Shown piece after piece: positions 10,273 to 18,736 of a DNA stretch of 64,000 nt (the first letter of the stretch is position 1; every line of letters starts with the position of its first letter). A program made the translations under genes and the position numbers. The stretch is from contig NZ_KB903226.1 of NCBI RefSeq assembly GCF_000379625.1, positions 167 to 64,166 of the forward strand. Direction: 5' to 3'. The notes beneath the pieces were generated by a model, which did no database searches, was not told where the DNA came from, and saw only the letters and a list, made by a program, of their open reading frames with translations. The DNA comes from Actinomycetospora chiangmaiensis DSM 45062. Lineage in GTDB: Bacteria; Actinomycetota; Actinomycetes; Mycobacteriales; Pseudonocardiaceae.

Positions 10273-10368
10273 TCACGGTCCGAGCCGCGCCGGCCACCCC
10301 GTCCCGTCGGTTCCGGCGCGGGTCGCGCTCCTCCGCCGTGTCGAGGTCGCTCGTTACGCTCGGACCTC

Positions 10369-11187
10369 ATGAGCGAGGTCGGCCCGGCGGACGCGGCCGG
10401 TCAGGACGTCGGTCCGGCCAACGCGGCCCGGATGTACGACTACTACCTGGGCGGCAGCGCGAACTTCGCCGTCGACCGCGCCCTGGCGGACCGGGCCATC
10501 GCCGTCCGGCCGGCCCTGCCCGCCATCGCGCGGGCCAACCGGGCGTTCCTCAACCGCGTCGTCGCCCACCTCGTCGGGTGCGGCGTCGACCAGTTCCTCG
10601 ACCTCGGCTCGGGCATCCCGACGGTCGGCAACGTCCACGAGGTCGCCGCCCGCAGCACGCCCGACGCCCGGGTGGTCTACGTCGACCGCGAGCCGGTCGC
10701 GGTGGCCTATGCCCAGGAACTGTTGCGCGGCCACGACCGGGCGACGGTCGTGCACGCCGACCTCCGCGACAGCGACCGGGTCTGCCGGGACGCTGCCGAA
10801 TTGCTGGACTTCTCCCGCCCGGTCGCGCTGCTCGCCGTCGCGGCCCTGCATTTCCTGCCCGACGCCGACGACCCGGCCGGGGTCCTCGCGCGCTACCGAG
10901 GTGCCCTGACCCCGGGCAGCTACCTCGCCCTCAGCCACGGCACCGGCGACCACCAACCCGTCGGCGCCGGCATCGGCACCGCGCTGTACCAGCAGTCCAC
11001 CAGCCCGATCACCCTGCGGACCCACGCCGAGGTCACCGCGCTGTTCGACGGATTCCAGGTGCTCGATCCCGGGGTCGTGTTCACCTCCGCGTGGCGCCCC
11101 GACCTCCCCGGCCCGCACGACCGACTCGCGGCCCGTCCCGAGCAGGCCGGGTTCTACGCCGGCCTCGCCCGCCTCGGCCCCGGCTGA
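10369..11187 (+). CDS. SAM-dependent methyltransferase, Methyltransf_19 (DUF574) family
   Basis: A 272-residue protein of a family abundant in actinomycetes and usually annotated as S-adenosyl methyltransferase. It has the diagnostic N-terminal NAARMYDYYLGGSANFAVDR, the SAM-binding FLDLGSGIPT near residue 77, VVYVDREPVAV (acidic end of strand 2) and ALLAVAALHFLPDADDPAGVLARYR. The substrate is unknown. The gene stands alone on the plus strand between the protease gene and the SMR pair; spacing of about 70-100 bases on both sides suggests its own transcript. Confidence 0.85.
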   Translation: MSEVGPADAAGQDVGPANAARMYDYYLGGSANFAVDRALADRAIAVRPALPAIARANRAFLNRVVAHLVGCGVDQFLDLGSGIPTVGNVHEVAARSTPDARVVYVDREPVAVAYAQELLRGHDRATVVHADLRDSDRVCRDAAELLDFSRPVALLAVAALHFLPDADDPAGVLARYRGALTPGSYLALSHGTGDHQPVGAGIGTALYQQSTSPITLRTHAEVTALFDGFQVLDPGVVFTSAWRPDLPGPHDRLAARPEQAGFYAGLARLGPG

Positions 11188-11255
11188 ACCACCGCACCCG
11201 CTCGTCGGGGCGGAGGCGTCGAGCCGGCCGCCGCCGAACGTGCTACTCATGGGAC

Positions 11256-11612
11256 GTGCGTCCCGAAAGATCGGTCGGCTTGCTGCTGTTGGCGTCGTCC
11301 ATCCTGTGCGAGGTGGGCGGCACCCTGCTGTTGCACGCGTCGAAGGGCTTCAGCGAGCCGCTGCCCTCGGTGGGCGTCCTGGCCGGCTACACGGGCACGA
11401 TGGTGCTGTTCTCCCGCGCCCTCGAGTCCGGGCTCACCCTCGGCATCGCCTACGGCACCCTCACCGGGTGCGGCCTCGTCATGGCGACCGTGTCGAGCAC
11501 GCTGCTCTTCGGTGACCCGCTCGCGCCCTGGCAGGGCGTCGGCCTCGTCCTGATCATGCTCGGCGCCCTGATCCTGCAGACCCGCCCCTCGACGCCGCGG
11601 CCGCACCCGTGA
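11256..11612 (+). CDS. SMR-family multidrug efflux subunit (Glu-containing partner)
   Basis: A 118-residue four-helix small multidrug resistance protein. The essential membrane Glu is present in helix 1 (LASSILCEVGGTLLL, residue 19), and the family motif AYGTLTGCGLV lies near residue 70. The GTG start sits in the loop of a small hairpin (GGGAC/GTCCC, 11251-11264). The stop overlaps the next SMR gene by four bases (GTGA), so the two are made together and probably form a heterodimer exporting cationic or guanidinium-type compounds. A TetR gene is coupled downstream. Confidence 0.85.
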   Translation: MRPERSVGLLLLASSILCEVGGTLLLHASKGFSEPLPSVGVLAGYTGTMVLFSRALESGLTLGIAYGTLTGCGLVMATVSSTLLFGDPLAPWQGVGLVLIMLGALILQTRPSTPRPHP

Positions 11613-11932
11613 GCGCGACGCTCCTGCTCGCGGGGTCGGTCGTCGCGCAGGGGGTCGGGATCGCCGCGACCCGCGCCTCGGACGGGTCACGACGACGGGC
11701 GTGGGTGGCTGCGGCCTTCGCCGGGATGGCCGTGTCGGTGGTCCTCATGTCGCGGGCCATCGCGCAGGGCCTGTCCCTCGCCGTCGGCTACGGCATCTGG
11801 AGCGGGTCGGGCATCGTGCTCGCCGCCACCGCCGGAACCGTCGTGTTCGGCGACCACCTCTCCCGACGGCACGCCCTCGGACTCGCCCTGGTCGTCCTCG
11901 GCGTCGTCGTGGTCCACGGCGCCGCCTCGTGA
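11609..11932 (+). CDS. SMR-family subunit lacking the conserved Glu
   Basis: A 107-residue partner of the preceding SMR protein. It has the same four-helix pattern and the motif AVGYGIWSGSGIVLAA. The key helix-1 position carries Gln (LAGSVVAQGVGIAAT, residue 14) instead of the proton/substrate-coupling Glu. This makes an active homodimer unlikely and supports an obligatory heteromer with the upstream subunit. Start and stop overlap the upstream SMR and downstream TetR genes through GTGA junctions. Confidence 0.82.
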   Translation: MSATLLLAGSVVAQGVGIAATRASDGSRRRAWVAAAFAGMAVSVVLMSRAIAQGLSLAVGYGIWSGSGIVLAATAGTVVFGDHLSRRHALGLALVVLGVVVVHGAAS

Positions 11933-12534
11933 CCGCCGGACTCCCCGACGAGGACCGGGAACCCGACGGCCGTCGACGGCGCGGCCTGCGCCGGCGGGCG
12001 GCGCTGATCGAGGCGGTCCTCGCCGTCGTGGCGCGCCACGGCGTGGCGGGGGTGTCCCACGGCTCGGTGGCCACCGAGGCCGGCCTGCCCCGCAGTGCGG
12101 TCTCCCACCACTTCGACGCCCTCGACGACCTCCTCTCCGCCGCGCTGCGCTCGGCCACCGAACACCTCGTCGCGGCCGTACCGCACGTCCCCGCAGGCAG
12201 CGACGTGCGCTGGTTCGCCTCCGAGCTCGTCGGGCTGTTCGCCGCCAACCGCGACCGCGTCGCCGCCGGCTACGAGCTGTACGCCCTCGCCGCGAGACGC
12301 CCCTCGCTGCGCGACGCCGTCGCCCTCTGGACCGGCCTGCTCGCGGACCTCGCCCGCCACCACACCACCGATCCCGACCGGGTCCGTGGCTTCGCCGTCA
12401 CCGTCGACGGCTACTTCCTGCAGGCCCTCGCCACCGGCGACACTCCCCGGGTCGGCGAGCTCGAGACCCTGCTCCGCACGGCACTCGGATCCGGTCAGCG
12501 CAGCGCGTCCGGATACGTCACGAACTGGAGCTGA
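11929..12534 (+). CDS. TetR-family regulator of the SMR pair
   Basis: A 201-residue TetR-type repressor. The N-terminal helix-turn-helix reads AALIEAVLAVVARHGVAGVSHGSVATEAGLPRSAVSHHF, and a helical ligand domain containing WFASELVGLFAANRDRVAAGYELYALAA follows. The gene starts inside the second SMR stop (GTGA), so it is translated with the exporter it probably represses. Its 3' end overlaps the convergent lipoprotein gene by 40 bases. Confidence 0.85.
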   Translation: MTAGLPDEDREPDGRRRRGLRRRAALIEAVLAVVARHGVAGVSHGSVATEAGLPRSAVSHHFDALDDLLSAALRSATEHLVAAVPHVPAGSDVRWFASELVGLFAANRDRVAAGYELYALAARRPSLRDAVALWTGLLADLARHHTTDPDRVRGFAVTVDGYFLQALATGDTPRVGELETLLRTALGSGQRSASGYVTNWS

Positions 12535-13649
12535 CCGTCCGTGGTCGAACCGGTGACCACGGCCTCGCCGGTCGTGGGGTCGACGGCGACGCTGTTGGGC
12601 TGGCGCACGGTCGGGATCACGACGCGGTGCCGGATCCCGGTCCCCGAGAGGGTGAGCCCGAGGAGCTCGTTGCTCCCCGTGAGCGTGACCCACAACGTGT
12701 GGCGGGCCGTGTCGTAGGCGTCGCCGTAGGGCTTGGAGCCCGGCCCGGTGGGGATGCTCGCCACCTGCCGGGGCCCGCCGGGGGTCGCCTCGAAGCCCAG
12801 GACGGCGTCGCCGTTGGTGTCGTTGACCCAGAACAGGCCGTCGTCGCCGGCCACGGTGTGGGTGGGGCCGGCGCCGCAGTTGGCGCTGCCCACGATGTCA
12901 CCGGTCGCGGTGTACTCCGTGATCTGCCGCCCCCGCACCCCCACCCCGACCGCGTCACGGCCGTCCGCGGTCGCGGCGCCCCCGCCGGGCTGCAGCGAGG
13001 TCGGCACGGTGCGGACGACCTGACGGTCGCGGATGATCGAGAAGGAGTTCCCGAACTCGTTGGCGACGAAGATGGTGTCCGCGCCGACGGCGAAGGCCTC
13101 GTGGGGCGCCGGGCCGGTCGTGGGCACCGTGTAGTCGATCCGACCGCCGCGCAGGTCGATGACCGACAGGGTGCCGTCCTTCTCCCCGGCGGACAGGGCC
13201 GGCCCGTCCGGGCCGACCAGGGTGAGGTGACGCCCCTCGCTGCGCAGGGCGACGAAGGTCGGGGGCGGGGTCGTAGATCCCGGCCGGACCGCGTCGATGG
13301 GCAGGATGTCGAGTCCGTCGGGGTTGCGCACGTTCACCGCCACCGTGCCCCCCGCCGTCACCGCGATCCCCTCCGGCGCTCCCGCCAGCGGGATCACCGT
13401 CCCCGGCAACCCGGCCTGCGCGGGTGGCGAGACCGCAGGCTCGGGAGCTTCGGCCAAGGGGGTCGCCGGGGACTCGGTGGTCGTCGGGGCGGTGGACGTG
13501 GGTGCCGGCGTGGCCGGGGCGCCCGACGAGCCGCAGCCGGCGAGCAGGCCGGCGAGGACCACGACCGTCGCCACGGCCACGTCGATCGTCCGTCGCCGCC
13601 CGACCGGGGTCGCCGTGGACGGGGAGGGCCGATCACCGGGGGGAGCCAT
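12495..13649 (-). CDS. beta-propeller (YVTN/lactonase-like) lipoprotein
   Basis: A 384-residue secreted lipoprotein. A basic n-region, a helix (VAVATVVVLAGL) and the lipobox LLAGC with Cys39 are followed by a Thr/Pro/Ala linker. Repeated propeller blades follow, with recurring G-I-AV--GG-V-V, GTLSVIDLRGGRI and NSVAVDPTTGEAVVTG signatures, as in YVTN/SMP-30-like seven-bladed propellers. It is probably a surface binding protein or lactonase-like enzyme; no catalytic metal site could be assigned with confidence. The start at 13649 gives the complete signal peptide. Confidence 0.75.
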   Translation of the reverse strand: MAPPGDRPSPSTATPVGRRRTIDVAVATVVVLAGLLAGCGSSGAPATPAPTSTAPTTTESPATPLAEAPEPAVSPPAQAGLPGTVIPLAGAPEGIAVTAGGTVAVNVRNPDGLDILPIDAVRPGSTTPPPTFVALRSEGRHLTLVGPDGPALSAGEKDGTLSVIDLRGGRIDYTVPTTGPAPHEAFAVGADTIFVANEFGNSFSIIRDRQVVRTVPTSLQPGGGAATADGRDAVGVGVRGRQITEYTATGDIVGSANCGAGPTHTVAGDDGLFWVNDTNGDAVLGFEATPGGPRQVASIPTGPGSKPYGDAYDTARHTLWVTLTGSNELLGLTLSGTGIRHRVVIPTVRQPNSVAVDPTTGEAVVTGSTTDGQLQFVTYPDALR

Positions 13650-13923
13650 GACCCGCGTTCGGCGTCGACCGCGTCGGGGTTTGTCGAGGGCAACCGCGTC
13701 GAGCTCCGGCAGCCCGCCTGATCCGGTCCTGCGCCCCGGTCCGCCAGGACGTGACCACGCCATTCCGGCAGGACGGCCGACCAGGAGCGCCCGCCGCGAG
13801 CGTGCGGTCGCTTGGAAGGCGGACTGGAAGGGTCGACCGGGGCGTCCTCCCTCGCGTCGCGCGCACGCTCTTCCACAGGACAGGCCGCGGGGCGTGGATC
13901 GCGCTCCGCCAGACGGGGGTGCT

Positions 13924-14118
13924 GTGCGGGCGATCATGTTGGCGCTGTTCGTCGTGGTCGTCTCGCTGTGGGTGGTGTTGGCCTGCGCCACGCTGGCCAT
14001 CTGGGGAGGCGTCGAGCGTGGCGAGCTGCCCCGGGGCGATCTCGTGGCCGCCCTCGGAGGCACCGCCGCCTGCTCCGCCGGCGTCGTGACCGTGGCCGCC
14101 GCCTTCGCCGCGGCCTAG
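13924..14118 (+). CDS. small two-helix membrane protein
   Basis: A 64-residue hypothetical protein with two hydrophobic segments (MLALFVVVVSLWVVLACATLAIW and ACSAGVVTVAAAFAAA) joined by a short charged loop (GGVERGELPRGD). The GTG at 13924 has a G-rich sequence five bases before it; ATG 13936 is an alternative. It lies between the lipoprotein promoter and the hydrolase gene. The function is unknown. Confidence 0.5.
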   Translation: MRAIMLALFVVVVSLWVVLACATLAIWGGVERGELPRGDLVAALGGTAACSAGVVTVAAAFAAA

Positions 14119-14230
14119 ATGTCCTGCCGGACAGGTCCACCGCACCCGGGTGACCTCCCCGACCGGACGACATCGACACCAGCGGCGGCGACGTAGCCGC
14201 GGTGGAGCCGAGGGAGCAGGATGCGACGGC

Positions 14231-14995
14231 ATGACGGTGGTCCTGGTGCACGGCAATCCGGAGAGCGCGGCCATCTGGGACCCGCTCGTCGCCGAGCTGG
14301 CCCGCGCGGGCGTCGAGGACGTGGTGCGACTGTCCCCGCCCGGGTTCGGCGTCCCCCTGCCCGACGACTTCCCCGCCACCGTGACGGCCTACCGCGACTG
14401 GCTGATCGGTGAGCTCGAGCGCTTCGACCGGCCGGTCGACCTGCTCGGCCACGACTGGGGCGGCGGCCACGTCGTGACCGCCCTCCTGCGACGGCCGGAG
14501 CTGGTGCGCAGCTGGGCCGACGACGCGCTGGGCCTCTTCGAACCGGACTACGTGTGGCACGACCTCGCGCAGACCTGGCAGACGCCGGGTGACGGAGAAG
14601 CGAGCCTCGACCGGATGTTCGGCGGCACTCCCGGACAGCGGGCCGAGCGCATGGAGTCGCGGGGCATCGGCCGTGCGGAGGCCCTGCAGATCGCGGGTGT
14701 TCAGGGCGAGGACATGAAGCGCGCGGTCCTCGCGCTCTACCGCTCCGCCACCCAACCGGTCATGGCCGAGATCGGCCGGGACCTGCCGACGCTGGCCGCC
14801 CGCCCCGGCCTCGCCATCCTCGCCACCGCCGACCACTTCGTGGGCTCCGAGGAGCTCCGACGACGTGCCGCGGAACGCGCCGGCGCCGACGTCGCGGTGC
14901 TCGACGAGCTGGGCCACTGGTGGATGACCGAGGACCCGGCCCGCGCGGCGCGCGTGCTCACCGCCTTCTGGCGAGCACGGGCCTGGAGCGCCTGA
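14231..14995 (+). CDS. alpha/beta hydrolase (Asp-nucleophile type)
   Basis: A 254-residue hydrolase. The oxyanion motif VLVHGNPES is near residue 4. The nucleophile elbow GHDWGGG near residue 76 has Asp as nucleophile, which places it with haloalkane dehalogenases, epoxide hydrolases and fluoroacetate dehalogenases rather than Ser esterases. The catalytic His is in LGHWWMTEDP near residue 226. The short cap domain is helical. The substrate is unknown. It is shorter at the N-terminus than typical epoxide hydrolases, starting right at the first core strand. It converges on the flavin hydroxylase gene. Confidence 0.8.
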   Translation: MTVVLVHGNPESAAIWDPLVAELARAGVEDVVRLSPPGFGVPLPDDFPATVTAYRDWLIGELERFDRPVDLLGHDWGGGHVVTALLRRPELVRSWADDALGLFEPDYVWHDLAQTWQTPGDGEASLDRMFGGTPGQRAERMESRGIGRAEALQIAGVQGEDMKRAVLALYRSATQPVMAEIGRDLPTLAARPGLAILATADHFVGSEELRRRAAERAGADVAVLDELGHWWMTEDPARAARVLTAFWRARAWSA

Positions 14996-15028
14996 GCGGA
15001 CGCTTCAGCCGGGCCCGTCCGGGCTCGG

Positions 15029-16909
15029 TCACCGCGCCGGGACGAGGGGGCCCGCCAGGAACGAGACGAGGTCGGACGACGCGTCGAGCGGCAGCACCTG
15101 GGCCACGTACTGGTCGGGGCGCACGACGACGAGGCAGCCCCGGTCGCGGTCGATCTCCCGCAGGTCGAACAGGTCGGCCGTGGGCCGGGGGCAGAAGACC
15201 TTCTCGTAGTCGACCAGGCCGAAGCGCCCCTTGCGTGGCAGGAGCACCGGGGGCAGGTCGGCCACGGTCAGCTCGCGGTGGCCCTGCTGCAGGACCGCGC
15301 GGACGTCGAGCACGGCGTCCGGGTCGGTGCCGGCGGGTGTGAACCGCGTGATCAGTGCGGGGAGCGCGTCGCAGAAGGCTCGGAGGCGGGAGTCGGCTGC
15401 GGTCGGGCGCGCGCGGTCGGCGAAGGCGTAGAGCCGCCAGGCGCCGTCCGCGCGCGCGGCGTGCCCGAGATGCATCGGCTTGGCGTCGGCGAGCCGGATC
15501 ACCGGCGCGGAGTGGAAGCGCATCCCGATCGTGAAGCCCTCGGCGAGGTGCTGGTGGGTCGGCTCCCCGGTCAGCATCGACGGGGCGTAGCGCACCGCGA
15601 CGCCGGCGGTATAGCGGCCCTGTTCCCGGAAGTAGTGCTGGAACTTCTCCGGCTCGGCGTCGCGGTCGCCGAACAGGGCCGCGAACTCGCGGTCGAAGTC
15701 GATCAGCTGCTGCGCGACCACCTGCCGTTCGGTCGAGTAGGTCCGCAGGACCGCGGGCCGGGAGGTGCCACGCAGTACGGTGCCGAGCTTCCAGCCGAGG
15801 TTCCACGCGTCGGCCATCGACACGTTCATGCCCTGACCGGCCTTCGCGCTGTGGGTGTGGCAGGCGTCCCCGGCGATGAACGCGCGTGGCATCCGCGCGG
15901 CGGCGCCGTCGTCGGGAACACCGACGGGGACGTCGTCGAAGCGGTCGCAGACGCGCTGGGCGATCTCGTACACCGCCCACCACCCGACGTGGCGCACGTC
16001 GATCGTGTACGGGTGCAGGATGCGGTTGGCGACCGCCGCGAGCTTCTCGGGGGTGGTGCTCCGGTCGCGCAGCATCGCCGCGTCGCGCTCGTCGTCCAGC
16101 TCGACGTACAGCCGCACCAGGTAGCCGCCCTCGCGCGGGATGATCAGGACGCTCCCCTCGGCCGAGGTGATCGCGGACTTCAGCCGGATGTCGGGGAAGT
16201 CGGTCACGGCGAGGACGTCGAGCACGCCCCACGAGCGGTGCGTGGTCTCCCCGTGCAGTCGGGCGCCGATGGCCTCCCGGACGGCGCTGCGCGCGCCGTC
16301 GCAGCCCACGGCGTACCGCGTGCGGATCGTGCGGGTCCCACCGTCGGTGGACTGCAGGGTGAGCGTCACCGGGTGCTCGACCGCCGGGTCGGTGTCGACC
16401 TGCACATCGACGGCCCGCAGCCCGTACCAGGGCTCGGCGCGGGTCGCCGAGCGGGCCGCGTGCTCGCGGAGGTAGGCGAGCATCCGCGCCTGGTTGACGA
16501 TCATGTGGGGCATCTCGGAGATGCCCTCCTCCACGTCGTCCACCCGGCCGGTCCGCACGATCGACGACGGGTCCTCGGGGTCCGGCCGCCAGAAGGTCAC
16601 CTCGTTGACCTGATAACCCTCGGCGACGAGCTGGTCGGCGAGGCCGAACGCCTCGAACATCTCCACCGTCCGGCACGCGACACCGTCGGCCTGCCCGACC
16701 GCCAACGGCCCGTCGCGACGGTCGACCAGGACCGTGCGCACCTCGGGGAACTCCGCGAGCTGGGCCGCGAGGACCAGGCCGGCCGGACCGCTGCCGACGA
16801 TCACCACGTCCGCGGTGTCCGGCGGCTCTGCCCCCCGCTCCGCCACCGTCGGGTGCGGAGGGCGGACGCGCGGGTCCCCCGGCTCGTAGCCGTCGAGATA
16901 GAACTGCAT
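15029..16909 (-). CDS. FAD-dependent aromatic hydroxylase (phenol 2-monooxygenase / MobA-like)
   Basis: A 626-residue class A flavoprotein monooxygenase. The N-terminus MQFYLDGYEPGDP is typical of the phenol hydroxylase/3-hydroxybenzoate 4-hydroxylase branch. GSGPAG (dinucleotide fold) is at residues 39-44 and a CDGARS motif near 211. AFIAGDACHTHSAKAGQGMN (flavin ribityl binding) is near 345, and a C-terminal thioredoxin-like domain from about 480 ends the chain. It should hydroxylate a phenolic substrate with NAD(P)H and oxygen; the exact substrate is not readable. It is divergent from the XRE regulator, which may control it. Confidence 0.87.
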   Translation of the reverse strand: MQFYLDGYEPGDPRVRPPHPTVAERGAEPPDTADVVIVGSGPAGLVLAAQLAEFPEVRTVLVDRRDGPLAVGQADGVACRTVEMFEAFGLADQLVAEGYQVNEVTFWRPDPEDPSSIVRTGRVDDVEEGISEMPHMIVNQARMLAYLREHAARSATRAEPWYGLRAVDVQVDTDPAVEHPVTLTLQSTDGGTRTIRTRYAVGCDGARSAVREAIGARLHGETTHRSWGVLDVLAVTDFPDIRLKSAITSAEGSVLIIPREGGYLVRLYVELDDERDAAMLRDRSTTPEKLAAVANRILHPYTIDVRHVGWWAVYEIAQRVCDRFDDVPVGVPDDGAAARMPRAFIAGDACHTHSAKAGQGMNVSMADAWNLGWKLGTVLRGTSRPAVLRTYSTERQVVAQQLIDFDREFAALFGDRDAEPEKFQHYFREQGRYTAGVAVRYAPSMLTGEPTHQHLAEGFTIGMRFHSAPVIRLADAKPMHLGHAARADGAWRLYAFADRARPTAADSRLRAFCDALPALITRFTPAGTDPDAVLDVRAVLQQGHRELTVADLPPVLLPRKGRFGLVDYEKVFCPRPTADLFDLREIDRDRGCLVVVRPDQYVAQVLPLDASSDLVSFLAGPLVPAR

Positions 16910-17122
16910 GCGGGCGACTCCTCGTCTCGGGCCTGCCCCCGCATCCTCACCGGCGCCGCCGCTCCCCGGTCGGTTCTCCGCTCTTCCGGATCGTCCGGTG
17001 GGCGGACCTGGCGGCCCTGGCCGCTCTCGTGACGGCGATGCTGCTCGTCGGCGTGGTCACTATCCTGCTCCGGCAGCCCGGTACGGCGGGGCTGTTGCAG
17101 TCGGAGTCGCTGAGGGGCCGGC

Positions 17123-17956
17123 GTGGAGCGTTCACTGCAGTTGGCCCGGTTCCTCCGGGCGCGTCGTGAGCAGGTCACGCCCGAGGAGGTCGGGATCGCG
17201 GTCGACGGTCGTCGTCGCGTGCGCGGGCTCCGTCGCGGCGAGGTCGCCGTGCGCGCCGGCCTGAGCGCGGACTACTACATGCGCCTGGAACAGGGCCGGG
17301 ACCACCAGCCCTCGGAGGCCGTGCTCGCGAGCCTTGCATGGGCGGTGGCGTCCTCGTCGAGGCGGAGCGCGTCGCGCCGGTTCCGGGCGCCGTCGCACGA
17401 GCGCGTCTCGCCGCACCTGCAGGACCTGCTCGACGCGTGGGTCACCACCCCGGCCTTCATCCACGGATGCCGGCTCGACGTCCTCGCCGCGAACTCACTC
17501 GCCCGGGCGCTGACGCCGGTGGCGCAACCCGGGACGAACATGCTGCGCTCCTTCTTCCTCGACACCGAGGGACGCGAGCGCTACCACGACCTCGAGGCGG
17601 TCCTGTCCCAGGCCGTGGCCTACTTCCGAGCACGCGTCGGCAGCGATCTCGCCGCCCCCGACGTCGCGGAACTCGTCGAGGACCTGCAGCGGGAGAGCCC
17701 GGACTTCCGTCGCATCTGGGCCCGCCACGACGTCACGTCGGCCCTGTCGGGCGAAGACCCGTACGGCCATCCCGGCGGCGACTTCGCGGGCCTGCGCTAC
17801 CAGACCTTCGCCGTCGACGGCACCGAGGGACAGACCCTGTTCGTCGTCACCGCACCCCCCGGCAGCCCCGATGCGCACGCCCTCGCCCGACTGGCTTCGA
17901 CGGCCGGTGCCCCCTCCGGGGCCCCGGAGCGCGGCAGCGAACCAGCCCCGGACTGA
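17123..17956 (+). CDS. XRE/MmyB-like helix-turn-helix regulator with altered linker
   Basis: A 277-residue protein. The N-terminal helix-turn-helix reads LRRGEVAVRAGLSADYYMRLEQGRDHQPSEAVLASLA. A C-terminal MmyB-like ligand-binding domain runs from ERVSPHLQDLLDAW through ILAAN-type motifs to TLFVVTAPPGSPD. Residues 73-85 (WAVASSSRRSASR) do not fit the family, which has a segment like ARALRLDEDATAHL there. The complementary strand of 17339-17376 encodes RDALRLDEDATAH in the right phase, which points to a 38-bp in-place inversion. The frame stays open, but function may be impaired. It is divergent from the flavin hydroxylase. Confidence 0.8.
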   Translation: MERSLQLARFLRARREQVTPEEVGIAVDGRRRVRGLRRGEVAVRAGLSADYYMRLEQGRDHQPSEAVLASLAWAVASSSRRSASRRFRAPSHERVSPHLQDLLDAWVTTPAFIHGCRLDVLAANSLARALTPVAQPGTNMLRSFFLDTEGRERYHDLEAVLSQAVAYFRARVGSDLAAPDVAELVEDLQRESPDFRRIWARHDVTSALSGEDPYGHPGGDFAGLRYQTFAVDGTEGQTLFVVTAPPGSPDAHALARLASTAGAPSGAPERGSEPAPD

Positions 17957-17989
17957 GCCGCAGCTCCTCGTGCTGCCGGGTTGCCGTCC

Positions 17990-18009
17990 AGGGCGGTTCT
18001 CCCCGCCCT
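17990..18009. terminator. hairpin between convergent XRE and RidA genes
   Basis: AGGGCGG pairs with CCGCCCT around a six-base loop in the 70-base gap between two converging genes. There is no U tract. A second GC hairpin (18020-18035) runs into the RidA stop. Confidence 0.4.
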
Positions 18010-18026
18010 CACCGACCCTGCCCGGG

Positions 18027-18482
18027 CTACCGGGCCCGGACCTGCACGACGGCCTCGATCTCGACGGCGATCCCGATGGGCAGCTCGGCCAGCCCGACCG
18101 CGCTGCGCGCTCCCCGACCCCGATCTCCGAGGACCTCGACGAGTACGTCCGAGCAACCGTCGATGACCTGGGGGGTCGCGGTGAACCCGGGAGCGCAGTT
18201 GACCATCCCGAACACCTTCACCACCCGCTCGACCCGGTCGAGCTCGCCCAGCTCGGCCTGCATCGCGGCCAGCAACTGCAGCCCGGTCAGCCGGGCCGCA
18301 GCCCGGGCCTCAGCCAGGTCGAGCCCACCCGACCCGATCTTGCCCAGGACCCAACCTCCCTCCGGGAGAGCCGGCCCCGCCCCCGACAGGAAGAGCAGGT
18401 CCCCCGCGCGCACCGCCGGGACGTAGTTGCCCTGCGGCGGCCGTGGGGCCGGTAACGGGTCTCCGAGCTGCCATGCCGCCAT
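18027..18482 (-). CDS. RidA/YjgF-family protein
   Basis: A 151-residue member of the RidA/YjgF/UK114 family of enamine/imine deaminases and relatives. Family features are NYVPAVRAGDLLFLSGAGP near the N-terminus, AARLTGLQLLAAMQAELGELDRVERVVKVFGMVN in the middle and the ending RSAVGLAELPIGIAVEIEAVVQV. The catalytic Arg of true RidA (in the R-xxVxVAxLP motif) seems to be kept as RSAVGLAELP. It is translated toward the XRE gene and is not obviously in an operon. Confidence 0.85.
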   Translation of the reverse strand: MAAWQLGDPLPAPRPPQGNYVPAVRAGDLLFLSGAGPALPEGGWVLGKIGSGGLDLAEARAAARLTGLQLLAAMQAELGELDRVERVVKVFGMVNCAPGFTATPQVIDGCSDVLVEVLGDRGRGARSAVGLAELPIGIAVEIEAVVQVRAR

Positions 18483-18736
18483 GCTGTTCCCCCTCCATCG
18501 GATGCCCGATCCACGGCACGCCGCCGCACCGGTGCTCCGTACCGCCCTCGCGGGCGACCACCTGCGGCGCCGGCACCCGTCCGGGGCACGACAGTGCGGG
18601 ACGGTAGAGCACGAGGTGACTCAGCGCAGCCGTCCACGGTAGCCCCGCGACTCCTAGCCTCCGGGGAGAGCCGGGACCCCGACTGAGCCGCGACGAGTGC
18701 CACGGCCGAGGGCGGCGGCGGGGCGACCGGGCCCGC

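Noticed and set aside
17029-17168. Possible 46-residue membrane peptide overlapping the XRE start
   Set aside because: One helix-like stretch is present, but there is no ribosome site and it overlaps a better gene.
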